A stretch of DNA of 64,000 bases from Vreelandella stevensii S18214 (GTDB lineage Bacteria > Pseudomonadota > Gammaproteobacteria > Pseudomonadales > Halomonadaceae). Positions 1-7,802 of the stretch are shown here, piece after piece; within the stretch, counting starts at the first letter, position 1, and every line of letters begins with the position of its first letter. The stretch is taken from assembly GCF_000275725.1 (NCBI RefSeq), contig NZ_AJTS01000035.1, positions 62,001 to 126,000 of the forward strand. Direction: 5' to 3'. Position numbers and translations under genes: made by a program. The notes below the pieces were generated by a model, which made no database searches, was not told where the DNA came from, and was given only the letters and a program-made list of their open reading frames with translations.

Positions 1-233
1 TAGACACCGAAGGATATACGCCCACGCCCCCCGCCACGCCTCCCGAAGGTGGCCTGCTGGGCGCCGAAGGCAGCGCGGCCTATGCCTGGTTGGCAGAAGA
101 CCTGAGCCCCCATGGAGTGGCGGGCGATGCCCGTGGCGCCAGCGCCGACCTGGGCGAACGATTGGTGCGCCACTATGCGGGCCTGCTGGCCCGCGTGGTG
201 GAAGAAACCGCTCGACTGCCCGCCCTGAACTGA
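1..233 (+). CDS. Creatininase-family protein, C-terminal end (partial)
   Basis: The window opens inside a plus-strand frame that ends at a TGA at 231-233; about 76 residues are visible. The end carries a GDARGASADLGERL stretch, which resembles the C-terminal GDPR-x-A-(S/T)-A-x-x-G-E pattern of creatininase-family metal-dependent amidohydrolases. This family also includes the archaeal FAPy deformylase ArfB and the mycofactocin peptidase MftE. The metal ligands lie upstream of the window, so the assignment rests on this tail alone. It converges on a GTP cyclohydrolase II gene, which makes an ArfB-like deformylase role conceivable, but that is inference. Confidence 0.55.
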   Translation, partial: DTEGYTPTPPATPPEGGLLGAEGSAAYAWLAEDLSPHGVAGDARGASADLGERLVRHYAGLLARVVEETARLPALN

Positions 234-274
234 CTCTCTTGACCATATAATGCCGCTGAGCCGGGTGCTGGCTA

Positions 275-307
275 AGCGGCAGCGCTCAAATGTTCAGCGG
301 CAGCGCT
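275..307. repeat. Short direct repeat between convergent genes
   Basis: The 12-mer AGCGGCAGCGCT occurs at 275-286 and again at 296-307, with a further partial TTCAGCGG copy just after. It lies in the roughly 100-bp gap between the creatininase-family stop and the end of the cyclohydrolase gene. No terminator-like stem with a T-run was seen. Confidence 0.4.
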
Positions 308-336
308 TGCGTGTTCAGCGGTTGACGCCTGATGCT

Positions 337-1440
337 TCAGTGGCCACGGCTCTCCAGCACGTCGTCCAGAAAATGCCCGGCCCGGTTGGCCTTGGCACTC
401 AGGTAGCGATGGTTGTGGTCGGTCACGCTGCCATACAGGGCCTGACGCGAGACGACCTCGATCCCCCCTTCCCGCAGGGCCGCCATTTTTAGCGGGTTGT
501 TGGTCAATAGCTGTACCTGATGAATCGACAGCGCATTGAGCATATCCACCGCCACCGCGTACTGCCGCTCATCGTCGCCAAACCCCAGCACCTGGTCGGC
601 GTCCACGGTATCCAGGCCACTGTCTTGCAGGGTATAGGCGCGCAGCTTGTTGGCCAGGCCGATGCCCCGCCCTTCCTGGGCCAGATACAGCAGCACGCCA
701 CCGCCCATCCCCTGGATATCGGCCACTGCATTACGCAACTGCTCACCGCAGTCACAGCGCAGGCTACCGAACAGGTCACCGGTCAAACAGGCAGAGTGCA
801 TGCGTAGCGGCACGGGGCTTTGCTGGGCTTCGGGCTGGCCGATCACCACTGCCACGTGCTCGCGCAGGCCATCGGGCTCGCGAAACAGCACGAAGCGGCT
901 ATGCGGCGCGTCTTCCAGCGGTATGCTGGCTTCACTGACCCGCTTGAGCATGCCCGGCGCACCGGCCAGACACTGCTGGGCTTCTTCGGCACTGACTTCC
1001 AGCAGCTGCCCCTGGCGCACCTGCTCGGCCACGGCATGGCTGGCCTGCTCGCTCACCTCGGCGGTGAGGGCCGCAGGCACCAGCAGCGCCCGGCGCATCA
1101 GGGTGACGGCACCGCGCTCGGCCGCGCCTGCGGGTTTCAAGCCGCTCAGCAGCGCGCTCGAACGCGCCTGGCCAGGCGCCAGGGCCAGCTGGTGCAGCTC
1201 ATGCTCGCCGATCTGTTCGGCCAGTGGCAGGCAAGCAGCGTCGGCCTTGAGCGACAACCCCATGGCCTCCAGCCGATGGCGGGTCAGCACCATGGCCGGG
1301 CGTGAGCCCGATAGCGCCGCCAGCGCCGCCACCGAGCGGCTACCCTCCAGCGCCTGCACCAGCAAGCGCTGCTCACCACTGCGAATCACGACAGGTAAAC
1401 CACGGCGAATATCAAAAATGGCGCGTTCAATGTGATACAT
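337..1440 (-). CDS. ribA: GTP cyclohydrolase II with degenerate DHBP-synthase-like N-terminus
   Basis: GTP cyclohydrolase II opens GTP to 2,5-diamino-6-ribosylamino-pyrimidinone phosphate, formate and pyrophosphate, the entry to riboflavin and related molecules. The C-terminal half (residues ~170-367) has all family landmarks: zinc cysteines in C-x10-C-x-C (ending GSLRCDCG), QEGRGIGL, the GFG-DDERQY loop and LLTNNPLK. The first ~165 residues look like a decayed RibB domain (DIRRGLPVV) without the acidic DDEDRENEGD catalytic loop. Start chosen at 1440 because GGAGG precedes it by 6 nt; an in-frame codon 33 nt upstream has no ribosome site. It is divergent from the RibD-like gene, with about 97 bp between, and probably a paralogue dedicated to this cluster. 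Confidence 0.85.
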   Translation of the reverse strand: MYHIERAIFDIRRGLPVVIRSGEQRLLVQALEGSRSVAALAALSGSRPAMVLTRHRLEAMGLSLKADAACLPLAEQIGEHELHQLALAPGQARSSALLSGLKPAGAAERGAVTLMRRALLVPAALTAEVSEQASHAVAEQVRQGQLLEVSAEEAQQCLAGAPGMLKRVSEASIPLEDAPHSRFVLFREPDGLREHVAVVIGQPEAQQSPVPLRMHSACLTGDLFGSLRCDCGEQLRNAVADIQGMGGGVLLYLAQEGRGIGLANKLRAYTLQDSGLDTVDADQVLGFGDDERQYAVAVDMLNALSIHQVQLLTNNPLKMAALREGGIEVVSRQALYGSVTDHNHRYLSAKANRAGHFLDDVLESRGH

Positions 1441-1537
1441 GTAGGCCTCCGGATTGCCTAGTCGTCTGAACAAAGGTCACTTGCGTTGCGCTACCTGGCC
1501 CCGCATGATCAGTGGGTGTATCCAATAGGGAAGCGTT

Positions 1538-2359
1538 ATGCCCGACTCCAGTTCTTCTGCTCGATACTCCCCGGCCCTCGATGATGAGGCTGCCTGGGAA
1601 TGGTTGATCGCCACGGCACGGCGCATGACCGAGGCGTCTACTCTTCCCCCTGAGGCCCAGACGCCACAGGCCGCTGGGCCGGACGTTCAGCAGTGGCTCG
1701 AGTGCCTGACCCCGCTGGCCGCCAGGCCCCAATGGGTGGTCGCGCAGCTGGGCCAGAGCCTGGATGGGCGTATCGCCACGGAAAGCGGCCATTCCCACTA
1801 CATCAACGGCCCTGAAAGCCTGGTGCACCTGCACCGGCTGCGCGCCCTGGCCGATGCCGTGGTGGTGGGCGCCGGCACCGCTGCGGCCGACAACCCCCAG
1901 CTCACCGTGCGCCATGTCGATGGGCCCAACCCGGTTCGCGTGGTGCTGGACCCGCGCGGTCGCATGCCCACCACCTTGGCGCTGTTTCAACCAGGCGACG
2001 TGGCGACGCTGCACATCACCGGACCTCAGGTAGCCCCGCTGAACAGCGCTGCCGAGCAGTGCTGCCTGCCGCTGAATGCCCATGGGCAATTTCAACCCCA
2101 CGATGTCATTGCACTGCTGGCAGAGCGCGGATTGCACCGCGTTCTGGTGGAAGGTGGCGGCATCACCATTTCCCAGTTCATCGAAGCCCAGGCCGTGGAT
2201 CGCCTGCACCTGCTGGTGGCCCCGCTGTTGATTGGTTCGGGGCGGCCCGGGCTGGTGATGACCCCCATCGACACCCTGGCGCAGGCGCTGCGCCCCACGA
2301 TGCGCTCGTTCCGATGCGGCGCCGACACGCTGTTCGACGTCGAGCTGCGCCGCTCCTGA
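1538..2359 (+). CDS. RibD-family pyrimidine reductase without deaminase domain
   Basis: A 273-residue protein. Residues ~65-270 match the RibD C-terminal NADPH-dependent reductase fold that reduces the ribosyl side chain: AQLGQSLDGRIA, a HLHRLRALADAVVVGAGT stretch, NPVRVVLDP, VLVEGGG and the PLLIGSG end. The zinc cytidine-deaminase-like domain of bifunctional RibD is absent. In its place is a ~60-residue N-terminal extension of no recognised fold. In this it resembles the monofunctional archaeal and fungal reductases (ArfC, RIB7), which act before deamination. Read with the neighbouring cyclohydrolase, the likely product is a ribitylamino-diaminopyrimidinone. The minus strand opposite this gene is open throughout in the flippase frame. 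Confidence 0.8.
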   Translation: MPDSSSSARYSPALDDEAAWEWLIATARRMTEASTLPPEAQTPQAAGPDVQQWLECLTPLAARPQWVVAQLGQSLDGRIATESGHSHYINGPESLVHLHRLRALADAVVVGAGTAAADNPQLTVRHVDGPNPVRVVLDPRGRMPTTLALFQPGDVATLHITGPQVAPLNSAAEQCCLPLNAHGQFQPHDVIALLAERGLHRVLVEGGGITISQFIEAQAVDRLHLLVAPLLIGSGRPGLVMTPIDTLAQALRPTMRSFRCGADTLFDVELRRS

Positions 2360-2381
2360 CGCGGCAGCCCCCATGGCCCCT

Positions 2382-3337
2382 TCACTCGAAGAGGCCGGGG
2401 AGCTTGCCGGGCTCGCTTGGCCGCGCCGAGCCAGTGCCACGGGGATACCCGGCAGGCTGGACAGCAGCACCAGCACGCCATACGCCAGCGAAATGGCCAC
2501 GCCCTGCGCAGGCGGCATGCCCACCAGCATCCATAAACCTGCTGCGGCGCCTTCGCGTACGCCCCACCCGGCTACCGAGAGCGGCACCAGCATGGAAAGC
2601 AGCAGTACCGGTGCCAACGCCAGCAGTTCAAAGGCAGGTATCGGACTACCGATGGCCCTAGCCGCGCACAGCATGACCAGGCCATAGCTGATCACGATGG
2701 TCAGCGACGAGCCCAGTTGCAGGGGCCATACGCGACGCTGGAACAGCCCCCGGCGCAGGTCGCGCCCCAGAGTTTGGCACCAGCGCGGTAGCGCCAGCCG
2801 TTGGCGACGCGCCCAATGTATCAGCAGCGCCAGTCCTGCCAGGCCAAATAGGGCGCCAGCCGCCAATGACATCAACACCGTAGGGCCCAGCGCAGCGTGC
2901 CACAGCGGCGATGCCAGCAGCGCTGCCAGCGTGAGCAGCGCCACGGCCACCTGACCAGACGCGCGCTCGATCACCACCGCCCGCCAGGCGCTGCCACGAG
3001 AAGTGGCCTGGCCCGCATGGCGGTGCGCGCGCCCGGCATCTCCCAGCACCCCGCCTGGCAGCAGCTGATTGACCAACAGCGCCAGGTAGTATTCACGCAG
3101 GGCGTAGCCAAAACGCAGCGGCACACCGATCAGCCCCGCCGTGAGCTGCCAGCGCCACGCACTGAGCATGACTTGCAGCACGCTGATGGCCAGCGCCAGA
3201 ACCATCCAGCCCAGCGAGAAGCGCTGCACTTCAGCCATGATATCGGCAGGTTCGACCCACAAGGCGACCGCCAGCAGCAGCATGCCGCTGACCAGGCAAC
3301 GTCGTACCCAGGGCGCACGCCAGCCACGCGCGAGCAC
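2382..3337 (-). CDS. UPF0104 / LPG-synthase-TM-like flippase-type membrane protein (3' end uncertain)
   Basis: A polytopic inner-membrane protein of the UPF0104 / lysylphosphatidylglycerol synthase TM family, whose members often sit beside glycosyltransferases and may move lipids or lipid-linked products. About eight hydrophobic segments are visible, with family signatures NQLLPGGVLGDAGRA near residue 90 and VPLSVAGWGVREGAAAG near 255. It starts with GTG at 3337, five bases after the end of the upstream gene, suggesting coupled translation. The reading frame has no stop at the expected end (~320 residues) and continues to 1427, fully antisense to the RibD-like gene. A neighbouring frame gives a stop at 2382 after the plausible tail PGKLPGLFE. 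Either a 1-nt frameshift or a very long antisense extension exists. Confidence 0.7.
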
Positions 3338-3341
3338 TCTG

Positions 3342-5273
3342 CTACCCCGCCACCGCTGGCAGCGCCAGCAGATCGTGATGGCCTACCCACACACCCCATT
3401 GGCCACGCTCCACAGAGTCCAGCCTGGCCGTGCGCCATTCGGCAATACGCGTGGCCGCTTCCGGCGCCTGCTCCGTGGCGGCGGCGGCCCAGCCCTCTAT
3501 CAGCGAGCGAATCAGCGGCTCATGGGTGGCGTCTCCTGCGGCCAGTTGCCAGGGCGTGGCAGCCTCTTCAAGGCTATACCCCCGGCGCTTGAGCGCCTCC
3601 GCGAGCGCCGCATGGGCGTGGCCTCCCAGCGCCTCGCCCAGCCCCTTGTCACGCTGCTGGTGGGCATTGAACAGGCCCCGTACGAAGCGATCTTCGGGGT
3701 GATCGAGTGGCTGGTGCTCCGCATCGATGAAGCACCACTCCCCCGTCACGCTGAGACTGACCAGTAGCGCCTGCCGCTGCTCGGCGCACTGGGCGGCCAG
3801 CGCATCGATCCACGGCTGGGAGACCAGATCGATGAGCGCCGAGGCACTGACCACATCGGCTTCCAGCAAGGCAGGGTGCGCCAGCGTCGCCAGCGAGGTG
3901 CAGTGGGTTGCCACCTGGACGGGCTGGCCACGGGCATCGTGGAGCTGCATGGCACGGCCACGGGCTTCCTTGAGCAATTCAGGGTCGTGGTCGAACAATA
4001 CCCAGCGCTGAGGAACGCTCAGCCGGGGCACCAAAAACTGTACGTTGCTGCCCCGCCCACAGCCCAAATCTGCCAGGGTGACGCTGTCACGGTTGGCCAG
4101 CCAGGCATTCAAACCTGCCACCAGCGCGCTGCTGCGCGACTGGCTATCCACACGCTCGCGCTGGCTGAGCCAACTGGATGCAAACTGGCTGCCTGCGGGC
4201 ATGTTCGGCGCGGCCCCCATGTTCAGCGCGCTGGCAAACTGGGCACCCGCCGCCTGCCAGTCATTGAGCTCTCCGCGTGCAACCGCAGCGCCTGCCCGCA
4301 GCGCCGTGCGTAGGGCCTGGTCACTGCAGAACTGCTCCAGCGCCGCCTGCAATGCGGGCACGTCGCCAGGCGCAACGCTCAAGCCAGCGCCTTCGGGTAG
4401 CGTATCGCTCAGGGCGCCACCGGTGGTGGTGATCACGGGAAGGCCATGGGCCAAGGCTTCGGTCACCACCATGCCGTAACCTTCGTACCAGGAAGGCAGT
4501 ACCAGCGCGTGAGCCCGGTGATAGGCAGCTTCCAGGGTGGCGGCATCACACTCACCGTGCAGCGCGATGCGCTCGCCCAGGTGGTGCTCTTCCACGCGCT
4601 GGCGAACGCTGGCGCTGAACTCGGCGTCTCGCTCGGCACCATAGCAGTCACACTGCCAGGGCAGATGGGTCAGCCCTGCCAGCGCCTTCACCAGCACGTC
4701 CTGCCCCTTGCGTGGCGTCAGGGTGGCAACGCACAGCAAGCGTAGGGGTTCACCCTCACGCGGCGCCGGGCTGATAGGGGCATGCGCCACGCCAGGCTCC
4801 ACCACGCTGATCGGCGCAGTGATCGGCACGGCGTACTGCTCGGCCAGCGCCTTCAAGCGCCGCGCGGTGAAACGGCTGGTCACGATGATACGCGCCACGC
4901 AGCCAAGCCCCGTCAGCTCACTGCGGTGCAGATGCTGCTGCTCATCGCTGGACAGCCCCTGCTCATCCCCCAGCGGGTGATGCAGCAGCGCGGTCAGGTC
5001 TAGCCTGTCGGCATGTCGTGCGACCACGTCGGGCAGCGCACCTACGGCCAGGCCATCGAGTATCACTCGGGCGCCTGACGCCTGCTGCTCCAGCGCGTGG
5101 GCCAGGGCGCTCGCCGCGACCTCATCGGCCAACGGGAAGCACCCTTCCAGGCCCACCACCGTCACTTGGTGGCCCTGCTCGCGCAGCGCCTCCACGATGC
5201 GGGCATCATAGAGATAGCCGCCAGTACGCTGGCCAGGGTCGCCGGCCACGATCAGGGTAAATCGTTGGCTCAT
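3342..5273 (-). CDS. Glycosyltransferase family 4 fused to SAM-dependent methyltransferase
   Basis: A 643-residue two-domain protein. Residues ~1-355 form a GT-B glycosyltransferase of the GT4 type: an N-terminal sugar-acceptor Rossmann domain beginning RFTLIVAGDPGQRTGGYLYD, then LLCVATLTPRKGQDVL and the nucleotide-sugar site PSWYEGYGMVVTEALAHGLPV (E-x7-E). Residues ~370-640 form a class I methyltransferase with LADLGCGRGSNVQFL as SAM motif I and LFDHDPELL after it. Start at 5273 overlaps the upstream stop as ATGA, so it belongs to a tight operon. The fusion suggests a small molecule is both glycosylated and methylated. Donor and acceptor cannot be read from the sequence. Confidence 0.85.
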   Translation of the reverse strand: MSQRFTLIVAGDPGQRTGGYLYDARIVEALREQGHQVTVVGLEGCFPLADEVAASALAHALEQQASGARVILDGLAVGALPDVVARHADRLDLTALLHHPLGDEQGLSSDEQQHLHRSELTGLGCVARIIVTSRFTARRLKALAEQYAVPITAPISVVEPGVAHAPISPAPREGEPLRLLCVATLTPRKGQDVLVKALAGLTHLPWQCDCYGAERDAEFSASVRQRVEEHHLGERIALHGECDAATLEAAYHRAHALVLPSWYEGYGMVVTEALAHGLPVITTTGGALSDTLPEGAGLSVAPGDVPALQAALEQFCSDQALRTALRAGAAVARGELNDWQAAGAQFASALNMGAAPNMPAGSQFASSWLSQRERVDSQSRSSALVAGLNAWLANRDSVTLADLGCGRGSNVQFLVPRLSVPQRWVLFDHDPELLKEARGRAMQLHDARGQPVQVATHCTSLATLAHPALLEADVVSASALIDLVSQPWIDALAAQCAEQRQALLVSLSVTGEWCFIDAEHQPLDHPEDRFVRGLFNAHQQRDKGLGEALGGHAHAALAEALKRRGYSLEEAATPWQLAAGDATHEPLIRSLIEGWAAAATEQAPEAATRIAEWRTARLDSVERGQWGVWVGHHDLLALPAVAG

Positions 5274-5668
5274 AGCTCGCCTTCGTAGCTTGCCCAAGCC
5301 ACATGGGATTCATGCAGCTTGATTTCCATGCGAGTCAGCCCCTTGGCAGTCTCCCCCATCCTGCCGCCACGAATCGCTTCGGCCAGCTGGTCGAAAATCA
5401 CCTTGGCCATGAATTCGGTGGTGGTGTTCTGGCCGGTAAACTCGCTCACCTCGTCCAGATTGCGGTAGTTGTATCCCGCCAACACTTCCTTGACGGTTTC
5501 ACTGGCCAGCCCGATATCGATGACCAGGCCATCTTCATCCAGCGCGGGGCGCTGAAAGATGACATCCACCACATACGTTGCCCCGTGGGTACGCTGGGCG
5601 GGGCCGAAGATCTCCCCTTTGAAGCTATGGGCAATCATGAAATGGTCACGAACACATAAACGGTACAT
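5270..5668 (-). CDS. 6-pyruvoyl-tetrahydropterin synthase / QueD-like protein, divergent active site
   Basis: A 132-residue protein of the PTPS/QueD (T-fold) family, which acts on dihydroneopterin triphosphate. Visible landmarks are FMIAHSF (first zinc His), THGATYVVDV and a C-terminal HESHVAWASYEG. In ordinary QueD or PTPS the second motif is HGHxY, giving two zinc histidines; here it is HGATY, so one ligand is lost. The catalytic Cys normally four residues before that motif is also missing (GPAQRTHG). The protein may therefore catalyse a different reaction or use a different substrate. It is second in a tight four-gene operon, between a dehydrogenase and the glycosyltransferase fusion. Confidence 0.8.
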   Translation of the reverse strand: MYRLCVRDHFMIAHSFKGEIFGPAQRTHGATYVVDVIFQRPALDEDGLVIDIGLASETVKEVLAGYNYRNLDEVSEFTGQNTTTEFMAKVIFDQLAEAIRGGRMGETAKGLTRMEIKLHESHVAWASYEGEL

Positions 5669-5682
5669 GGCAACTCCTTGGG

Positions 5683-6681
5683 TTATTCAGGTTCATCCTG
5701 AACGGGGTAACGAATGCGATGGCACAATGCCTTGCTGCCCGGGCCAAACAACGCCGGCGCCAGGGCAGGCAAGTCCATGAAATTGCTCTCACCGCTGATC
5801 AAGACATCTAGCGTCGGATCGGCCAGCAGGCGCAACGCCAGGGCCAGGCGACGCTGGTAGTTCCAGCGAGGTTGCAGCTTGGCAGGCAGTTGGCCCACCT
5901 GGCTGGCGCGCAGGGTCAAACGTTGGGAATGGAACGCGCCGCCCAGGGGCAGCGCCACGTCACCCTCCCCGAACCAGCTCATTTCGATCACGCGCCCTTC
6001 CTGGCCCACCAATGACATGGCCAGGCGAAGGCCCTCAGGATGACCGCTGGCATGAACCACGCAATCCTGATCCGCAGGGGCCTGCTCCGGCAGGGCAAAC
6101 GGCACCCCCAAGGCATCGGCCAACGCCTCACGCTCGCCATTGATATCGATGAGCTGCACCTGCACCCCAGCAATACGCGCGCACAGGTAAGCCACCAGCG
6201 CACCCACGACGCCGCCGCCCACGACACATACCCGTTCACCGAGCATGGGGTTGGCATCCCAAACGCCGTTGATGGCCGTTTCCATGTTGGCGGCCAGCAC
6301 CGCCCGGTAAGCCGGTACGTCAGCGGGCACCGGCACCACCATGGAGGCCGGGACGATATAGCGATCCTGGTGGGGGTGAAGACAAAATACGGTCTGGTCG
6401 ACCAGCGCCTGAGGGCCATGGGTCACGCGGCCTACACTGCAATACCCGTATTTGACAGGGCCAGGGAACTCCCCCACCTGAAAGGGCGCGCGCATACGCT
6501 GGGTCTCGCTGCTCGGCACACGGCCATGAAACACCAGCGACTCGGTGCCTCGACTGACGCCGCTGTAAAGCGCACGCACACGCACATCGTTCTGGCCCAT
6601 GGCAGGGAGAGATTCGGACTGGATTGCACCGTGGCCTGGGCGGGTGACCCAAAAGGCCTGAGCGGTATCAGGCACTGACAT
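5683..6681 (-). CDS. MDR-superfamily dehydrogenase, BchC-like
   Basis: A 332-residue medium-chain dehydrogenase/reductase, usually annotated as zinc-binding alcohol dehydrogenase. The N-terminal GroES-like domain has SGVSRGTESLVFHG and YGYCSVGRV. The Rossmann domain has VCVVGGGVVGALVAYL followed by LIDINGE, a pattern for NAD(H). The usual catalytic zinc Cys is Ser/Gly here, so a zinc site is doubtful. Closest by eye to the BchC-like subfamily seen in pigment pathways. It is the first gene of the minus-strand operon (dehydrogenase, PTPS-like, GT-methyltransferase, flippase) and is divergent from the CDP-alcohol phosphatidyltransferase. Confidence 0.75.
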   Translation of the reverse strand: MSVPDTAQAFWVTRPGHGAIQSESLPAMGQNDVRVRALYSGVSRGTESLVFHGRVPSSETQRMRAPFQVGEFPGPVKYGYCSVGRVTHGPQALVDQTVFCLHPHQDRYIVPASMVVPVPADVPAYRAVLAANMETAINGVWDANPMLGERVCVVGGGVVGALVAYLCARIAGVQVQLIDINGEREALADALGVPFALPEQAPADQDCVVHASGHPEGLRLAMSLVGQEGRVIEMSWFGEGDVALPLGGAFHSQRLTLRASQVGQLPAKLQPRWNYQRRLALALRLLADPTLDVLISGESNFMDLPALAPALFGPGSKALCHRIRYPVQDEPE

Positions 6682-6941
6682 GACATTTCCTTATCGTTGA
6701 AGCGCAAGTTCCCTGCGTTGACCCAAGCCTTTGCAAGAGTTGGCGACTTTTCAAGGGCTAACCTATAGCTTAGCTTAGAAAAGAAAACGGTCTATTAACG
6801 TTTATTAACCTTCGTGACGCGGCTCGACAGCTGACCAGCAAAGCACAAGCAGCGCGTCATATCTATACAATAATGATACATTGATAAATTATTGCACCAC
6901 TAATTTCAACTGCGGATGACGATGCCGCTTCGAGAGCCTCC
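6682..6941. promoter_or_regulatory. AT-rich divergent promoter region with inverted repeat
   Basis: This 260-bp gap separates the divergent dehydrogenase and phosphatidyltransferase genes and is far more AT-rich than its surroundings. It holds a perfect inverted repeat, CAATAAT at 6868-6874 and ATTATTG at 6888-6894, and a direct repeat of TATTAAC near 6791-6808. Both are candidate operator sites for coordinate control of the two arms of the cluster. No specific regulator family can be named. Confidence 0.45.
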
Positions 6942-7676
6942 ATGCCCCCAGCCTCACACACTTCGGAATCGCCACGCTTCAACCGGCTTCATAGCGGCCT
7001 GGAGCTGCTGCTGGGGGGCCTGTTACTGGGCGGTTTGGGATGGCTCATGGGTCCGCTCATGGCGAGTGCCGCCAACTGGTGGTTAGCCGTCGGCTTATAT
7101 GCCGTGATGAGCGCGCTAGTGCTGTTGTTTTGGCCCTACGGTGCGCTGGGCTGGGCGAATAGAGTCACCCTCGTGCGTGGTGTACTGGTGGCACTGGTGG
7201 CTGGCGCCCTGGTGGGCGGCGCCTTTCAACAGGCCATTGGGCTATGGCTGGGTGTCGCCGTGATTGCCCTGCTGCTGGACGGCGTGGACGGCTGGATTGC
7301 CCGCCGCACCCACAGCCACTCGCCCTTTGGCGCACGCTTTGACATGGAGCTGGATGCCCTGCTGATCCTGCTATTATGCCTGGCCCTGATGCGCGCAGAA
7401 GCCCTGGGCCCCTGGGTATTGCTGATTGGCGCAATGCGCTATGGCTTCGTGGCAGCAGGATGGCTGCTGCCCTGGCTAGAGGCGCCGTTGTACGACAGCT
7501 TCCGCCGTAAACTGATCTGTGTCTGGCAGGTCACGGCACTCCTGTTGGCACTGACTCCCTTCACCTCCCCCCTCTACGCCAGCCTGCTGGCCCTGGGAGC
7601 CCTGCTCAGCCTGGCTTACTCCTTTGGGGTAGACGTATGGTGGCTGTATCGACGGCGCCGCACGACCACGGGCTGA
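6942..7676 (+). CDS. CDP-alcohol phosphatidyltransferase family protein
   Basis: An integral membrane enzyme of 244 residues that would transfer a phosphatidyl (or similar) group from a CDP-alcohol to an acceptor alcohol. The family signature DG-x2-AR-x8-G-x3-D-x3-D is complete at residues ~110-132 (DGVDGWIARR, then FGARFDMELD). Five to seven hydrophobic segments surround it. It is longer at the N-terminus than PgsA or PssA and is not clearly either. Divergent from the pterin-like operon, so it may attach a lipid part to that pathway's product, but it could also be an independent phospholipid enzyme. Confidence 0.8.
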   Translation: MPPASHTSESPRFNRLHSGLELLLGGLLLGGLGWLMGPLMASAANWWLAVGLYAVMSALVLLFWPYGALGWANRVTLVRGVLVALVAGALVGGAFQQAIGLWLGVAVIALLLDGVDGWIARRTHSHSPFGARFDMELDALLILLLCLALMRAEALGPWVLLIGAMRYGFVAAGWLLPWLEAPLYDSFRRKLICVWQVTALLLALTPFTSPLYASLLALGALLSLAYSFGVDVWWLYRRRRTTTG

Positions 7677-7723
7677 TTGCCATGCGGCGCCATTCCGCTG
7701 CGAGCGATAAAGATATCGCAAAA

Positions 7724-7771
7724 TATAATTATGGAATAAGAGCATTGATTAAATATTCTTTTCAAGAATAT
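7724..7771 (+). promoter_or_regulatory. Promoter and palindrome upstream of the CysB-like gene
   Basis: TATAAT at 7724-7729 is a consensus -10 box. Downstream of it, ATATTCTT (7753-7760) and AAGAATAT (7764-7771) form a perfect inverted repeat with a 3-bp spacer, inside the 5' leader. Its position suggests an autoregulatory operator, as is usual for LysR-type genes. Confidence 0.4.
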
Positions 7772-7802
7772 CAAATCACATATGGACTGGGTAACGCTCG
7801 CT

